Of a DNA stretch of 58,713 bases, positions 24,967-33,678 are shown piece by piece. The first letter of the stretch is position 1. Every line of letters starts with the position of its first letter. The notes under the pieces were generated by a model that searched no databases, was not told where the DNA came from, and worked only from the letters and a program-made list of their open reading frames with translations. The position numbers were made by a program, and so were the translations under genes. Source of the stretch: Fimbriimonas sp. (GTDB lineage Bacteria; Armatimonadota; Fimbriimonadia; Fimbriimonadales; Fimbriimonadaceae); assembly GCA_029866005.1 (NCBI GenBank), contig JARXAE010000031.1, positions 1 through 58,713 of the forward strand. The letters run 5' to 3'.

Positions 24967-26148
24967 TCATTTTTTTGCAACCACAGATGCATACAACTGT
25001 GACCACATCGACGCGATCTTCTTAGGCTCGAACTGTTCCGCTCGTACCCGTCCTGTCGATCTCCAGGACTCAGAGGTGCTTGCGGCGAGTACTTCTATCA
25101 TCACCTCGGCCACCTCGTCAACCGAATTTGGATCAACAAGCAAGCCAACATCTTTCGCAATCTCACCCTGGGCCGAAAACTTGCTTGTAATGACCGGGGT
25201 TCCCGCTGTCATCGCCTGGGCCACGGGGAGTCCAAAGCCTTCCATCTGCGACGGACTCACCAACGCAATCGCATGTTGGAAGTAGGAAGCCATTTGCTCC
25301 TCAGGGACGAACCCCGTGATCTCAAAACGATCTGCGACTCCACATTGCTCCGCAAACTCGCGCATCATGGGTGCTAGCCAATCATCCTGAGGGCTGATAA
25401 AGATCAGCTTTGCGTCGGTTTCAAGTCTTGAGAAAGCCTCGATCACCACCTTGGGGTTCTTGTGAAAATCTGGAACGCTACAGAACAGGAAGTAGCGATC
25501 TTTGAGGATGGGGTCAACGGGCTCACCATATTTCGGATCAACGGAAGGATAAATGACATCCTTGATCACTATCCCAAAGACTTCTTGTGCATCATTTGCT
25601 GCCGACTGGGAGATCGCAACGATCCTTGTCGCTTTCTTCAAGTGCTCAACTTGTTGAAGGTAGTAGCTCTGCAAGTCGGACGGGCAACGTTCCCAGAAGT
25701 CCTTACTCTTGTAGACAATCGCATCAAGAAATGTGGCGACGTATGGGCAGTTGGGAGTGTAGATCGGATAGCTTCCGATATCCAAGGCAGAGGGGTTGTG
25801 AAGGATATCTTGGGGATTCTTTGCGAGGGCAACTTCCATCGCGTGCCCCTGAGAGCGAATCGCCCGATTCATGTGCATTTTTCTCAGATATGGGCGGCTT
25901 CGGATGTAGGGAATCTTTTGCCAAAGTTGAAGTTTCTTGGAATCCCAATCTCGACCTCCAACGGTCACGGACTTCAGGCCGTCTAACTCGGTTGGAATCG
26001 GGAAGCCCTCGCGAACGAATAACGTCAGTTCATGCTCAGGAGCATAGCGATTGAGGTCTAGAATCAGGTTGACGACATACCGACCAATCCCTCGATTCAT
26101 ACTGCCGCCGGCGCATTGGGCACCCCGAAAATCGATCCCGATTCGCAT
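24967..26148 (-). CDS. GT4-family glycosyltransferase
   Basis: 393 residues of GT-B fold. The N-terminal domain opens with MRIGIDFRGAQ and has the GIGRYVVNLI segment typical of mannosyltransferase-like GT4 enzymes. The C-terminal nucleotide-sugar domain has SQMEGFGLPVAQAMTAGTPVI, the conserved E...E region that binds the donor. A cytoplasmic enzyme adding a sugar to a growing glycan; donor and acceptor are unknown. Start at 26148 is chosen by homology; CAATAT lies 6 bases upstream. Divergent from the next GT with 32 bases between starts. Confidence 0.9.
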   Translation of the reverse strand: MRIGIDFRGAQCAGGSMNRGIGRYVVNLILDLNRYAPEHELTLFVREGFPIPTELDGLKSVTVGGRDWDSKKLQLWQKIPYIRSRPYLRKMHMNRAIRSQGHAMEVALAKNPQDILHNPSALDIGSYPIYTPNCPYVATFLDAIVYKSKDFWERCPSDLQSYYLQQVEHLKKATRIVAISQSAANDAQEVFGIVIKDVIYPSVDPKYGEPVDPILKDRYFLFCSVPDFHKNPKVVIEAFSRLETDAKLIFISPQDDWLAPMMREFAEQCGVADRFEITGFVPEEQMASYFQHAIALVSPSQMEGFGLPVAQAMTAGTPVITSKFSAQGEIAKDVGLLVDPNSVDEVAEVMIEVLAASTSESWRSTGRVRAEQFEPKKIASMWSQLYASVVAKK

Positions 26149-26167
26149 GGCAACATATTGGCACAAG

Positions 26168-26173
26168 TATCAT
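26168..26173 (+). promoter_or_regulatory. -10 box TATCAT, leaderless GTG start
   Basis: TATCAT ends 7 bases before GTG at 26181, inside a 32-base divergent gap. Confidence 0.5.
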
Positions 26174-26180
26174 TGAGGCG

Positions 26181-27377
26181 GTGAAGATTGCAGTCTGGTA
26201 TTACCTGCCGAGTGGCGGCGCAAAGCGGGCCCTGTTCGATCATGTTTCGGGTCTTGTAGCGCGCGGGCACCATGTTGAAGCGTTTCATCCGCCGGCTCCG
26301 CATGAAGATTGGTTGCCGCTGCCCTGCAAGGAACATGTTGTGTCCCACGGTCACGTGATCGGTCACGGGAACTACTTTCAGCGCGTTTGGAAGCATATCA
26401 TGCGGCCGACTTTGGCTATGAAAATGATGCAGGATCATTCGAAGGAAGTCGCCCAGCTCATCGAAGAAGGCGGATTTGATGTCGTGTTCACCAATACTTG
26501 CTGTCAATACCACTCGCCGTTTCTTGGGCGTTACACGAAGAAGCCAAAGCTGCTGTACCTTCAAGAGCCGAATCGCTTTCTCTATGAAGCCCTACCTCGG
26601 CTAGCTTGGATTGACGCGCCGGAAGGTGCATCCTGGCGGAGAAAGCTCCGAACCTGGTTCGACCTAGTTGCCTTGCGCCAACAAGCCATGGCGGAGCTAA
26701 CGAACGCTCAGAGTTACGATCGAATCTTGGTGAACTCTTACTTCTCTCGAGAGTCAGTTGCGCGTTGCTATGGTCTCGATTCCACGGTCTGCTATCTTGG
26801 AATCGATCTCGGGCGACTTGGGTCGGGTTCCGAACCGCGAGAGAATTACCTTTTGGGGGTTGGTGCCTGCGTTTATCCCAAACGAGTGAAACTTGCGATC
26901 GAGGCAGTCGGACAGCTGCCGGAGCCTCGGCCAAAACTGATTTGGAGCGCGAACTTCATCGATGATCCTTACGCCGAGGAATGCAAGGATCTTGCTCAAC
27001 GGCTGGGCGTTGACTTCGAGCTACGCGAGCTTGTGCCCGACGATGAGCTCTTGGTCCTGATGCAACGCGCGTCTTGCGTCTTGTACGTTCCTCGCCTCGA
27101 GCCGTTTGGTTATGTGCCCCTGGAGGCTGCGGCATGCGGTGCATCGGTTGTCACGGTCATGGAAGGAGGTCTCAGAGAAACGATGTCGGAAATCGGTTAT
27201 CTCGCGGATCCGAACCCAGATTCCATCGCCCAGCAGATTTGCCGGGTTCTTGATGATCCTTCAGCCGCTCGCGAGAAAGCCCTGGCAAATATTCCAGCGA
27301 TCCACGCACAATGGGGGCTTGAGGCGGCCACGGATCGACTAGAGGCGCACCTTTTGCAGATTACTAGACGTCCGTAA
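26181..27377 (+). CDS. GT4-family glycosyltransferase
   Basis: 398 residues from a GTG. The N-terminus MKIAVWYYLPSGGAKRALF has the family's GGA..A loop; the C-terminal donor site reads RLEPFGYVPLEAAACGASVV with ADPNPDSIA after it. GT-B fold, retaining. It forms a divergent pair with the preceding GT4 gene and probably builds the same glycan. It ends 9 bases before rmuC. Five or so Trp and several Cys in the N-terminal half are unusual but not diagnostic. Confidence 0.9.
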   Translation: MKIAVWYYLPSGGAKRALFDHVSGLVARGHHVEAFHPPAPHEDWLPLPCKEHVVSHGHVIGHGNYFQRVWKHIMRPTLAMKMMQDHSKEVAQLIEEGGFDVVFTNTCCQYHSPFLGRYTKKPKLLYLQEPNRFLYEALPRLAWIDAPEGASWRRKLRTWFDLVALRQQAMAELTNAQSYDRILVNSYFSRESVARCYGLDSTVCYLGIDLGRLGSGSEPRENYLLGVGACVYPKRVKLAIEAVGQLPEPRPKLIWSANFIDDPYAEECKDLAQRLGVDFELRELVPDDELLVLMQRASCVLYVPRLEPFGYVPLEAAACGASVVTVMEGGLRETMSEIGYLADPNPDSIAQQICRVLDDPSAAREKALANIPAIHAQWGLEAATDRLEAHLLQITRRP

Positions 27378-27386
27378 ACGTGTTCT

Positions 27387-28871
27387 ATGCCAAAAGATGG
27401 TTCTTTAATGCTGTTGGTTGTCGCATTTTTGGCGGCGGTTGTCGGGTTCGCGGCGGCGTTTTTCTTGTCAAAATCCCGAGTTGATGGGCTCGCTCAGGCC
27501 TCCGAAGATCGGCTCGCCGACGCCAAAGCAAACTTGGATCGGGCCACAGCGGAACGCTCCACTATTCAGGCGCGCCTTAACGAGGTATTGCCATTAGAGG
27601 GCGAAGTTTCGACTTTGCGGGAGTCTGTGACGACCGTTCGGAACACGCTAACTTCATTAGAAGCTGAAATAGAGGCTCTCCGCCAAGCCAACGAACAGGC
27701 AAACCTAGAAATCCAAGGTTTTGAACTCAGAAGTCAAAGCCAAGAGGCGCTGATCCGAGAGCGCGAAGATGCTCTTGAGCGTCAGCGCAAGCAGTTCGCA
27801 GAAGACAAAAAGCAACTGGAAGACTCATTTGCATCTTTATCCAAACAGGCTCTTGCGCAGGCCCAACAGAGCTTCCTTGAGGTCGCCGAAAGTAAGTTCA
27901 AAGATGCCCGGCAAGTCTCCCAAAAAGAGATTGACCAACTTCTGTCACCCATGAAGGAGACGCTTGGGCAACTCAAAGAGCACACGCGGGACCTTGAAAT
28001 CAAGCGGACCGAAAGCTACGCCGAACTCTCGCAACAAGTTCGGAGCCTTCTCTCATCGACCAACCAACTCTCTAACGCGCTTCGTCGCCCTGAAGTTCGC
28101 GGTTCGTGGGGAGAAATCACCCTCAAGCGCGCCGCTGAGGCCGCGGGCTTGGTTGAGGGTAACGACTTCGAGATGCAGGTGTCCTCGAACACCGATGAAG
28201 GTCGCCTTCGCCCCGACATGGTCGTTCGGCTTCCTAATGGAAAAACGATTGTTGTAGATTCAAAAGTACCGCTCGATGCGTATCTCGCGGCGATCCACAG
28301 TGAAGACGCCGCCGAGAAGGGTGCAAAGCTGAAAGAGCATGCGGCTCAAGTGCGCAAGCATATCCAGCAACTCTCGAGCAAACAGTACCAAGGAATTTAC
28401 GCCGACTCGGCAGACTTTGTCGTCATGTTCGTCCCGAGTGAGGCCCTGTATCAGGGTGCGATTGAACAAGACCCTAGCCTCCTTGAGGAAGCGTTCAACA
28501 AAAAGGTGATTCTCGCCAACCCGATGACGCTGGTCGCGCTCCTGCGCACCGTTGCGAGTGGAATGCAGCAGCAAAAAGCCTACGAAAACGCCCTCCAGAT
28601 CGCCAAACTTGGCGGCGAACTTCACGACGCCGTTGGTGTGATGACCGAGCACTTCGTCAAGGTTGGAAAGAACATCGGTCAGGCGGCGAACAGTTACAAC
28701 CAAATGGTTGGGTCGGTCGAAAGAAACGTGCTGAGCAAGGCGCGCAAAATGCGCGAACTTGGCGCAAAAGGAACTAAAGATCTGGATGAGCCGGAGATCC
28801 TGAATGCTGTGATTCGCCCTTCAGCGTTACCCGGAAGTCAAGGCAAGGAGGAGCCAGATGCTCTTTTCTAG
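27387..28871 (+). CDS. rmuC: DNA recombination protein RmuC
   Basis: 494 residues. One membrane helix at about 8-27, a long coiled coil (about 30-175), then the RmuC nuclease-like domain (ALRRPEVRGSWGEITLKRAAEAAGL, RPDMVVRLPNGKTIVVDSKVPLDAY, VMFVPSEALYQGAIEQDPSLLEEAF). Domain order and length are standard. RmuC limits DNA inversions and is thought to act at membrane-proximal DNA ends. The stop shares a CTAG with the convergent gene's stop. Confidence 0.95.
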   Translation: MPKDGSLMLLVVAFLAAVVGFAAAFFLSKSRVDGLAQASEDRLADAKANLDRATAERSTIQARLNEVLPLEGEVSTLRESVTTVRNTLTSLEAEIEALRQANEQANLEIQGFELRSQSQEALIREREDALERQRKQFAEDKKQLEDSFASLSKQALAQAQQSFLEVAESKFKDARQVSQKEIDQLLSPMKETLGQLKEHTRDLEIKRTESYAELSQQVRSLLSSTNQLSNALRRPEVRGSWGEITLKRAAEAAGLVEGNDFEMQVSSNTDEGRLRPDMVVRLPNGKTIVVDSKVPLDAYLAAIHSEDAAEKGAKLKEHAAQVRKHIQQLSSKQYQGIYADSADFVVMFVPSEALYQGAIEQDPSLLEEAFNKKVILANPMTLVALLRTVASGMQQQKAYENALQIAKLGGELHDAVGVMTEHFVKVGKNIGQAANSYNQMVGSVERNVLSKARKMRELGAKGTKDLDEPEILNAVIRPSALPGSQGKEEPDALF

Positions 28872-29101
28872 GCCGACATCCGCAGATCATCTTCAGAAGA
28901 CGAGGCAATAGCCCTCGCCAATTTGCTCAAAACAAGTTCGGAAAGAGGACTGTCTTCATCCGGCGAACGAAGGCATCGGAAAAACAAATCCGTCGCCTCC
29001 TCGTGCGTTAAAACCAGTTGAACAGTGCCGACAGCCGCCATCTCTCCGTGATTTGAACTTGCGCCCAAAAACCTCCCTCTGGCTAGTTTTTTCCACAACA
29101 A
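28868..29101 (-). CDS. Small acidic hypothetical protein
   Basis: 77 residues, no recognised family. The C-terminal part is helical and acidic (LTHEEATDLFFRCLRSPDEDSPLSELVLSKLARAI). I favour the TTG at 29101 because TAAACT ends 7 bases upstream; the ATG at 29041 (57 residues) is the alternative. Its TAG stop and that of rmuC on the other strand lie within one CTAG. No function is suggested. Confidence 0.55.
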   Translation of the reverse strand: MLWKKLARGRFLGASSNHGEMAAVGTVQLVLTHEEATDLFFRCLRSPDEDSPLSELVLSKLARAIASSSEDDLRMSA

Positions 29102-29108
29102 TGGGCCA

Positions 29109-29114
29109 AGTTTA
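29109..29114 (-). promoter_or_regulatory. -10 box TAAACT, leaderless TTG start
   Basis: TAAACT ends 7 bases before the TTG at 29101. Confidence 0.4.
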
Positions 29115-29188
29115 GCAATATCACAGAAAAACCACTGAAACCTGTCAAATGTATGGACGTTTAGACTAGAGAGCTAGGTGAAACCCGC

Positions 29189-29194
29189 TATAAT
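29189..29194 (+). promoter_or_regulatory. -10 box TATAAT of the outer-membrane protein gene
   Basis: Consensus TATAAT. The expected transcription start near 29201 gives a leader of about 45 bases that contains TTGGAGA before the ATG at 29245, so this gene is not leaderless. Confidence 0.6.
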
Positions 29195-29244
29195 CTATGG
29201 AGAGCAATCTCGATGGAGAGGGATCTCATCTTGGAGACGTCCAG

Positions 29245-32200
29245 ATGAAAAACGCACGGAGGACAATCGCAATAGCCATGACGGCTTTGCCGCTATCAGC
29301 GGTAGCCCAGGTTGTCGCGCCTCTCACGTTCAATGAGCGCGCGAACGTATCAAACTCCACCACCGAAGTCGGCGGCACGCCAGCGGTAGATATCATTCGG
29401 CTCAACAGTGGCGGAATGGGAGCTCCACTTCGCTTCGGTTCAGTTCTCAACGGATCCGAAGTCGTCACCCTCAACGGTGTTCGGCTACGCCCCGGTGCAG
29501 ACTACTCTTTCGACTATTCCGTCGGTGTCGTTTACGTCAGCCGGGCGGTAAAAGAAGGCGATTCGCTGAATGTTTCATATCGCTACGACGGCAAGAAAAA
29601 AGTTGACTCCGGATCGGCTTCAATGGGCATCGCTCCAATGAAGTTCAACCTGCTTGGCAAAGCAATGCCGCTCAGGCTTGGGCTTGGTCAAATCGAGCGA
29701 ACTGCCGACGGCAAGGTCATGCGAACAAACATCTACGGAACGCGCAATTCGTTCTCGGGTGGTGGGCTAGGATTGTCGGGTGCTTACTTCTCTGGCTCAC
29801 GAAGTGAAGAGGGTGTTGGTGCGGGCATGTCTTTCGACGGTGCCAAAGGCGGAAATCTCACATCTGACACCGGTAGCTCATCGTTCTTAGTCCAGTCTTT
29901 CCGATCCAGCCTTGCTGGCGGAAGCTTCACCGCCGACCTTCAAGATGTTAGTAGTAACTTCACCGGATTTAACGCAGTCAAGGATGCGGGCTACACAGAC
30001 CAACAGATCGCAGCGTTCGCTCGCGAAAAAGGACTGAAGCGAAGCGGCTTTGGCGCAGAAGGGCTGAAAGTCGGTGGACTCAATTTTAACGGCAACCAAA
30101 AGCTCGTCAAGGATAACGACAAGGGCATCTCAGTCAGTTCCTACTCGGTCGGAACTGGTGGATTCACTTACTCGCAGAACAAAGAGAATGTCGAGCGAGG
30201 ATTCAACCGATTCAAAGACCTCGGTGTTGCCGACTGGCAAAGACTCCAATTGTCCCAAGGAATCAGCAAGGCTGCCGAGACTGCAGGATTCAAGTCGAAG
30301 TTCCTATCCCTCGGATATGAAAGCTCTCGAGTCCAAGATTTTGAGCGCAACAAAGGGATTGAGAAGCAAAAGGTAAGCCTAGATTCAAAGAACTGGGCCT
30401 TCGAGATTGGCTCGCAATCTGTCGATGCAGGCTTCAACCGATTCGAAGCCGAGCGTGGTGCTTTTGGATTGGAGGCTGGGCTAAGTCGTCAGTCAGCCGC
30501 GCTCACCAAGGGAATCATCGGCAAAGGACTGAATCTTAGCTACTCGAAGAGTTCGATTGACAACGGTGTTGGAAGTTTTGATGCCAACGATATTGCGATC
30601 TCTGGTAAGACCTGGGCGCTCAACATGGGCTCAAGGGGATCCGACAAGCGCTTCAATCGGCTCGGTTCCATGCAAGCTGGCGAAATCGACTCGCATATGC
30701 GAGCAGTTGCCGGAATGTATGGACCCAATGCTGCCCTCCAGCCCGGAGATCGACAGGCCTTCATCAATTCCAGCGGAATTCAGCGTGACGGTACGAGTTT
30801 CAAGACGAACCTGAAAGGTGGAACGCTCAACGTTAACCAAGTAAAGGTTGCCGGTCAAAAGGATTCTGCGAGCATTCACACCGCCAACATCGTTGGAAAG
30901 AACCTTCAGTTCAGCATGCGAAAGCTGAACACGGGCACGGCATTCACTGAAATTTCCCGTCTGATGCCTTACGAGCAGCAGCAAATCGGTCTCCTCAGCG
31001 GAATCAGCCGAACTGACCTCAACCTTGCAATGCAAATGAGCAAGGGGCAGACGTTCTCGTACTCTTCGATGTCCGCTGAAGTCAACGGAACCAGTGCGGG
31101 ACGAACGAACTTGGCTTACCGAGGCAAGGGCCTAGAGATTGATTTCAATCAGCGAAATGTCGATAAAGGATTCAACGCCATGGGTCTCGTCGATTCTCAG
31201 AGAGATCTGATGAATTCGATGACAGGATTCTCGCAGAAGGACAGCAGAGTTAAGTTCAACGCGCTGAAAAATATTCAGTTTGAGTATTCGGCTTCGAGTG
31301 CGTACCGAAATGCCACAGAGGAACTTCGCGCCAGCGATGCCCTGATGTTCTCCATGGCTCTCGACCCAACTCTGCAGGTTGATTTTGCCAAAGCGACGCA
31401 GGTCAATAAGCAGTCAACCAGCACGCTCTTTGCCGCAAACATGGAGCGAGTGAGCCTCAGCAAGCGATTTGGAAACCAAAGCCTGAGCATTACTAACGAG
31501 AAGCGGGAAAATGAGGGTTCAAACAACGGAGCTCCTGACTCAAACCGCACGACGGTTGCCCTCGAAACTAAGCTTTCAAACAACACGAGCTTCCGAACTG
31601 AGCAGACTCGAACCGCATTTAATGACGGCGGTAAAGAGGACGTCAACAGTAACTCGATCTCAACCAAGATTGCTAAGAATGTCGGCGTCAGTGTCACAGA
31701 TACGAACATTGACCGAGGTTCGTCGGATCGGAATGAAGTCAAGCGTGACTATGGGGTCTGGTTTGACTTTGGCAAGGGTGTCCGTGCATCGTACGGTTAT
31801 GTGCGACAACTTAACGGCGACAACGCCGGCTTCGGCTCCAACTCGCTTTCATTTGGCCAAGACGCAACCCGCATTGCCGCAGATAAGGCCATGGGTGGTG
31901 CGACTGGGGCAAATGTGAACGGGACGATGCTTGGATTCCAGAACGGAACCAACACCTGGGACGAGCAAAATGGTCGAGCCCAGGCATTCAGCAGCGCATC
32001 GCTCCAAACCACCAAGCCGTTTTCACTCGGATTCCTCAAAGATTCCAAGTTCAGTCTTAACAGCTACATGGCCTCCGATAACTCTCGCTGGCTGCGAGAG
32101 GATATTGTCTCGTCATTCGATTCTAAGGTGGGCAAATACGGCGTAGGAATGAACTACCGAGGTCAGGTCGATCAGACCGGTAGTCGAGCTATCGACCGTA

Positions 32201-32778
32201 CCTACAAGTTCAACACCGACACCACTGGTAAAGCACCGTTCTCAGCGTCCATGAGCTACAAGCAGAGGGTGCTACCAACCAATCAAGAGTACGCCATCCG
32301 CGATTACAAGGCCGACTACAAGGGAATCAAGGGCTTTACACTTTCGAATCAGATTCAGACGAATCCAGAAGGTCCGGCGAATCCAAACATCGTTCTTGGA
32401 ACTCAGCCCCTTGCTCAGCGACGCAATACGTGGCGCATGGATTACACCGCGCACAAAGACTTCACGCTCGGTGGGCAATTTGATGAGCTGATCGATGACG
32501 CCATCAGAAGCGTTCGACGTACTGCAGGATTCAACCTCGTGTTGAACCAACGATCCGGTTCACCGCTCAGTTTCTTCTACGGTATTGAGCAGAGTGACCT
32601 GGCTGGAAACAGACAGGACTTCGTGCGCTTTGGCCTGACCTTCGAGCAAAAAGCATCGACCAACCAGGTTTTCAGCCTCGCCCTTACCAACCAGGGCTGG
32701 CTCAATAATGCGAATGCAACCCTCGCTAATCAAAACGATTGGGTTGGTCGCCTCAACTACCAGTGGCGATTTAAGTAA
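29245..32778 (+). CDS. Large repeat-built outer-membrane beta-barrel-like protein
   Basis: 1177 residues from ATG 29245 (GGAG 8 bases upstream). Signal peptide 1-21 (ending AVAQ). A short domain at about 68-115 carries LNGVRLRPGADYSFDYSVGVVYVS, like the DYxxDYxxG repeats near barrels of large porin-type proteins. The rest alternates amphipathic beta-strands with short helical inserts. Six inserts starting with a phenylalanine motif (about residues 239, 320, 398, 470, 567, 643) recur every 72-97 residues. Very rich in Ser/Asn/Gly, low in Cys. The C-terminus ends NYQWRFK, close to but not the classical terminal Phe. Likely an outer-membrane protein; function unknown. Confidence 0.7.
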   Translation: MKNARRTIAIAMTALPLSAVAQVVAPLTFNERANVSNSTTEVGGTPAVDIIRLNSGGMGAPLRFGSVLNGSEVVTLNGVRLRPGADYSFDYSVGVVYVSRAVKEGDSLNVSYRYDGKKKVDSGSASMGIAPMKFNLLGKAMPLRLGLGQIERTADGKVMRTNIYGTRNSFSGGGLGLSGAYFSGSRSEEGVGAGMSFDGAKGGNLTSDTGSSSFLVQSFRSSLAGGSFTADLQDVSSNFTGFNAVKDAGYTDQQIAAFAREKGLKRSGFGAEGLKVGGLNFNGNQKLVKDNDKGISVSSYSVGTGGFTYSQNKENVERGFNRFKDLGVADWQRLQLSQGISKAAETAGFKSKFLSLGYESSRVQDFERNKGIEKQKVSLDSKNWAFEIGSQSVDAGFNRFEAERGAFGLEAGLSRQSAALTKGIIGKGLNLSYSKSSIDNGVGSFDANDIAISGKTWALNMGSRGSDKRFNRLGSMQAGEIDSHMRAVAGMYGPNAALQPGDRQAFINSSGIQRDGTSFKTNLKGGTLNVNQVKVAGQKDSASIHTANIVGKNLQFSMRKLNTGTAFTEISRLMPYEQQQIGLLSGISRTDLNLAMQMSKGQTFSYSSMSAEVNGTSAGRTNLAYRGKGLEIDFNQRNVDKGFNAMGLVDSQRDLMNSMTGFSQKDSRVKFNALKNIQFEYSASSAYRNATEELRASDALMFSMALDPTLQVDFAKATQVNKQSTSTLFAANMERVSLSKRFGNQSLSITNEKRENEGSNNGAPDSNRTTVALETKLSNNTSFRTEQTRTAFNDGGKEDVNSNSISTKIAKNVGVSVTDTNIDRGSSDRNEVKRDYGVWFDFGKGVRASYGYVRQLNGDNAGFGSNSLSFGQDATRIAADKAMGGATGANVNGTMLGFQNGTNTWDEQNGRAQAFSSASLQTTKPFSLGFLKDSKFSLNSYMASDNSRWLREDIVSSFDSKVGKYGVGMNYRGQVDQTGSRAIDRTYKFNTDTTGKAPFSASMSYKQRVLPTNQEYAIRDYKADYKGIKGFTLSNQIQTNPEGPANPNIVLGTQPLAQRRNTWRMDYTAHKDFTLGGQFDELIDDAIRSVRRTAGFNLVLNQRSGSPLSFFYGIEQSDLAGNRQDFVRFGLTFEQKASTNQVFSLALTNQGWLNNANATLANQNDWVGRLNYQWRFK
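29959..31230 (+). repeat. About six degenerate 72-97-residue repeats inside the outer-membrane protein
   Basis: Each unit has a hydrophobic-Phe-Asn turn (GFNAV, GFNRF, GFNRF, RFNRL, AFTEI, GFNAM), then a short helix with an Asp/Glu-x-Gln pattern (TDQQIAAF, ADWQRLQL, YEQQQIGLL, SQRDLMNSM), then Gly and a polar strand. Repetition is visible at protein level only. Confidence 0.6.
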
Positions 32779-32781
32779 GCT
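32776..32781 (+). promoter_or_regulatory. -10 box TAAGCT, leaderless GTG start
   Basis: TAAGCT overlaps the stop codon of the outer-membrane protein gene and ends 6 bases before GTG at 32788. Confidence 0.45.
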
Positions 32782-32787
32782 AAGCCC

Positions 32788-33678
32788 GTGCTGATTGAGT
32801 ACGAAGACTTTGCCGATTTTTCTGACTGCGCAGTGTTTCGTCACGCGGGTCTGAAACTCATCGTAACGACCGCGATCGGTCCCAGAATCCTCTATTTTGG
32901 AAAGGAGGAGGGTCCCAACCACCTGCTTGCCCGCGAAGAACATCGAGGGCTAGTCGGTGGCGATTATCGTTCCTACGGCGGGCACCGGCTTTGGACTGGG
33001 CCAGAACAGAGACCAAAAACCTACTCCTCTGACTCCTTCCCCGTTGATGTCCTCGAGGAAGGTGAAGCCGTCCGCTTTCTTTCCCAGGTTGATGAGTTTC
33101 ACATCCAAAAGGTGATCCGAATCTCGTTCATTCCCACCGGATTTCGAATTGAACACCAACTCATCAACCACGGTGCATACGAAGTAGACCTCTGTCCCTG
33201 GGCAATCACCGTAATGGATCCTGGCGGGGAGTGCCTGGTGCCGATGCACCCGATTCGACCTCAGTCAGCTGGCCTTCTTCCAGCTCAGCCCGTCGTGCTG
33301 TGGGCATACGCTCGAATGGACGATCCTCGATACACATGGGGTGGCAGGGTGGCTCGTTTGAGATCGACCGAAGATCCGAACCCCACGAAATTCGGAACCT
33401 ATGTTGCCAGCGGTCTTGCCGCTTATTCTAACCATGGAGAGACCTTTATTAAACGGTTCTCTGTCCAGCCGCTTGGTGCCAGCCACATTGACATGGGATG
33501 CAATTTCGAGAGTTATACGAAGCAAGGAATGCTCGAAGTGGAGAGTCTAGGCGTTCTCCAAAGGGTCAATTCCGGGAACTCAACGTCGACTCACACTGAA
33601 GAGTGGTTCCTGCGCGATGGACACGTCCCTGAGGGCGACGAAGAGGCGGGCCGTTGGTTCGACGATCTAAAGCTTTAG
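32788..33678 (+). CDS. Aldose-epimerase-fold protein (DUF4380-like)
   Basis: 296 residues from a GTG. The opening (GLKLIVTTAIGPRILYFG), the GGHRLWTGPE turn and later beta-rich pattern match galactose-mutarotase-superfamily proteins of the DUF4380 type, which bind sugars. No signal peptide, so cytoplasmic. No catalytic assignment is possible from sequence alone. It overlaps the convergent serine hydrolase by 12 bases at the 3' end. Confidence 0.7.
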   Translation: MLIEYEDFADFSDCAVFRHAGLKLIVTTAIGPRILYFGKEEGPNHLLAREEHRGLVGGDYRSYGGHRLWTGPEQRPKTYSSDSFPVDVLEEGEAVRFLSQVDEFHIQKVIRISFIPTGFRIEHQLINHGAYEVDLCPWAITVMDPGGECLVPMHPIRPQSAGLLPAQPVVLWAYARMDDPRYTWGGRVARLRSTEDPNPTKFGTYVASGLAAYSNHGETFIKRFSVQPLGASHIDMGCNFESYTKQGMLEVESLGVLQRVNSGNSTSTHTEEWFLRDGHVPEGDEEAGRWFDDLKL

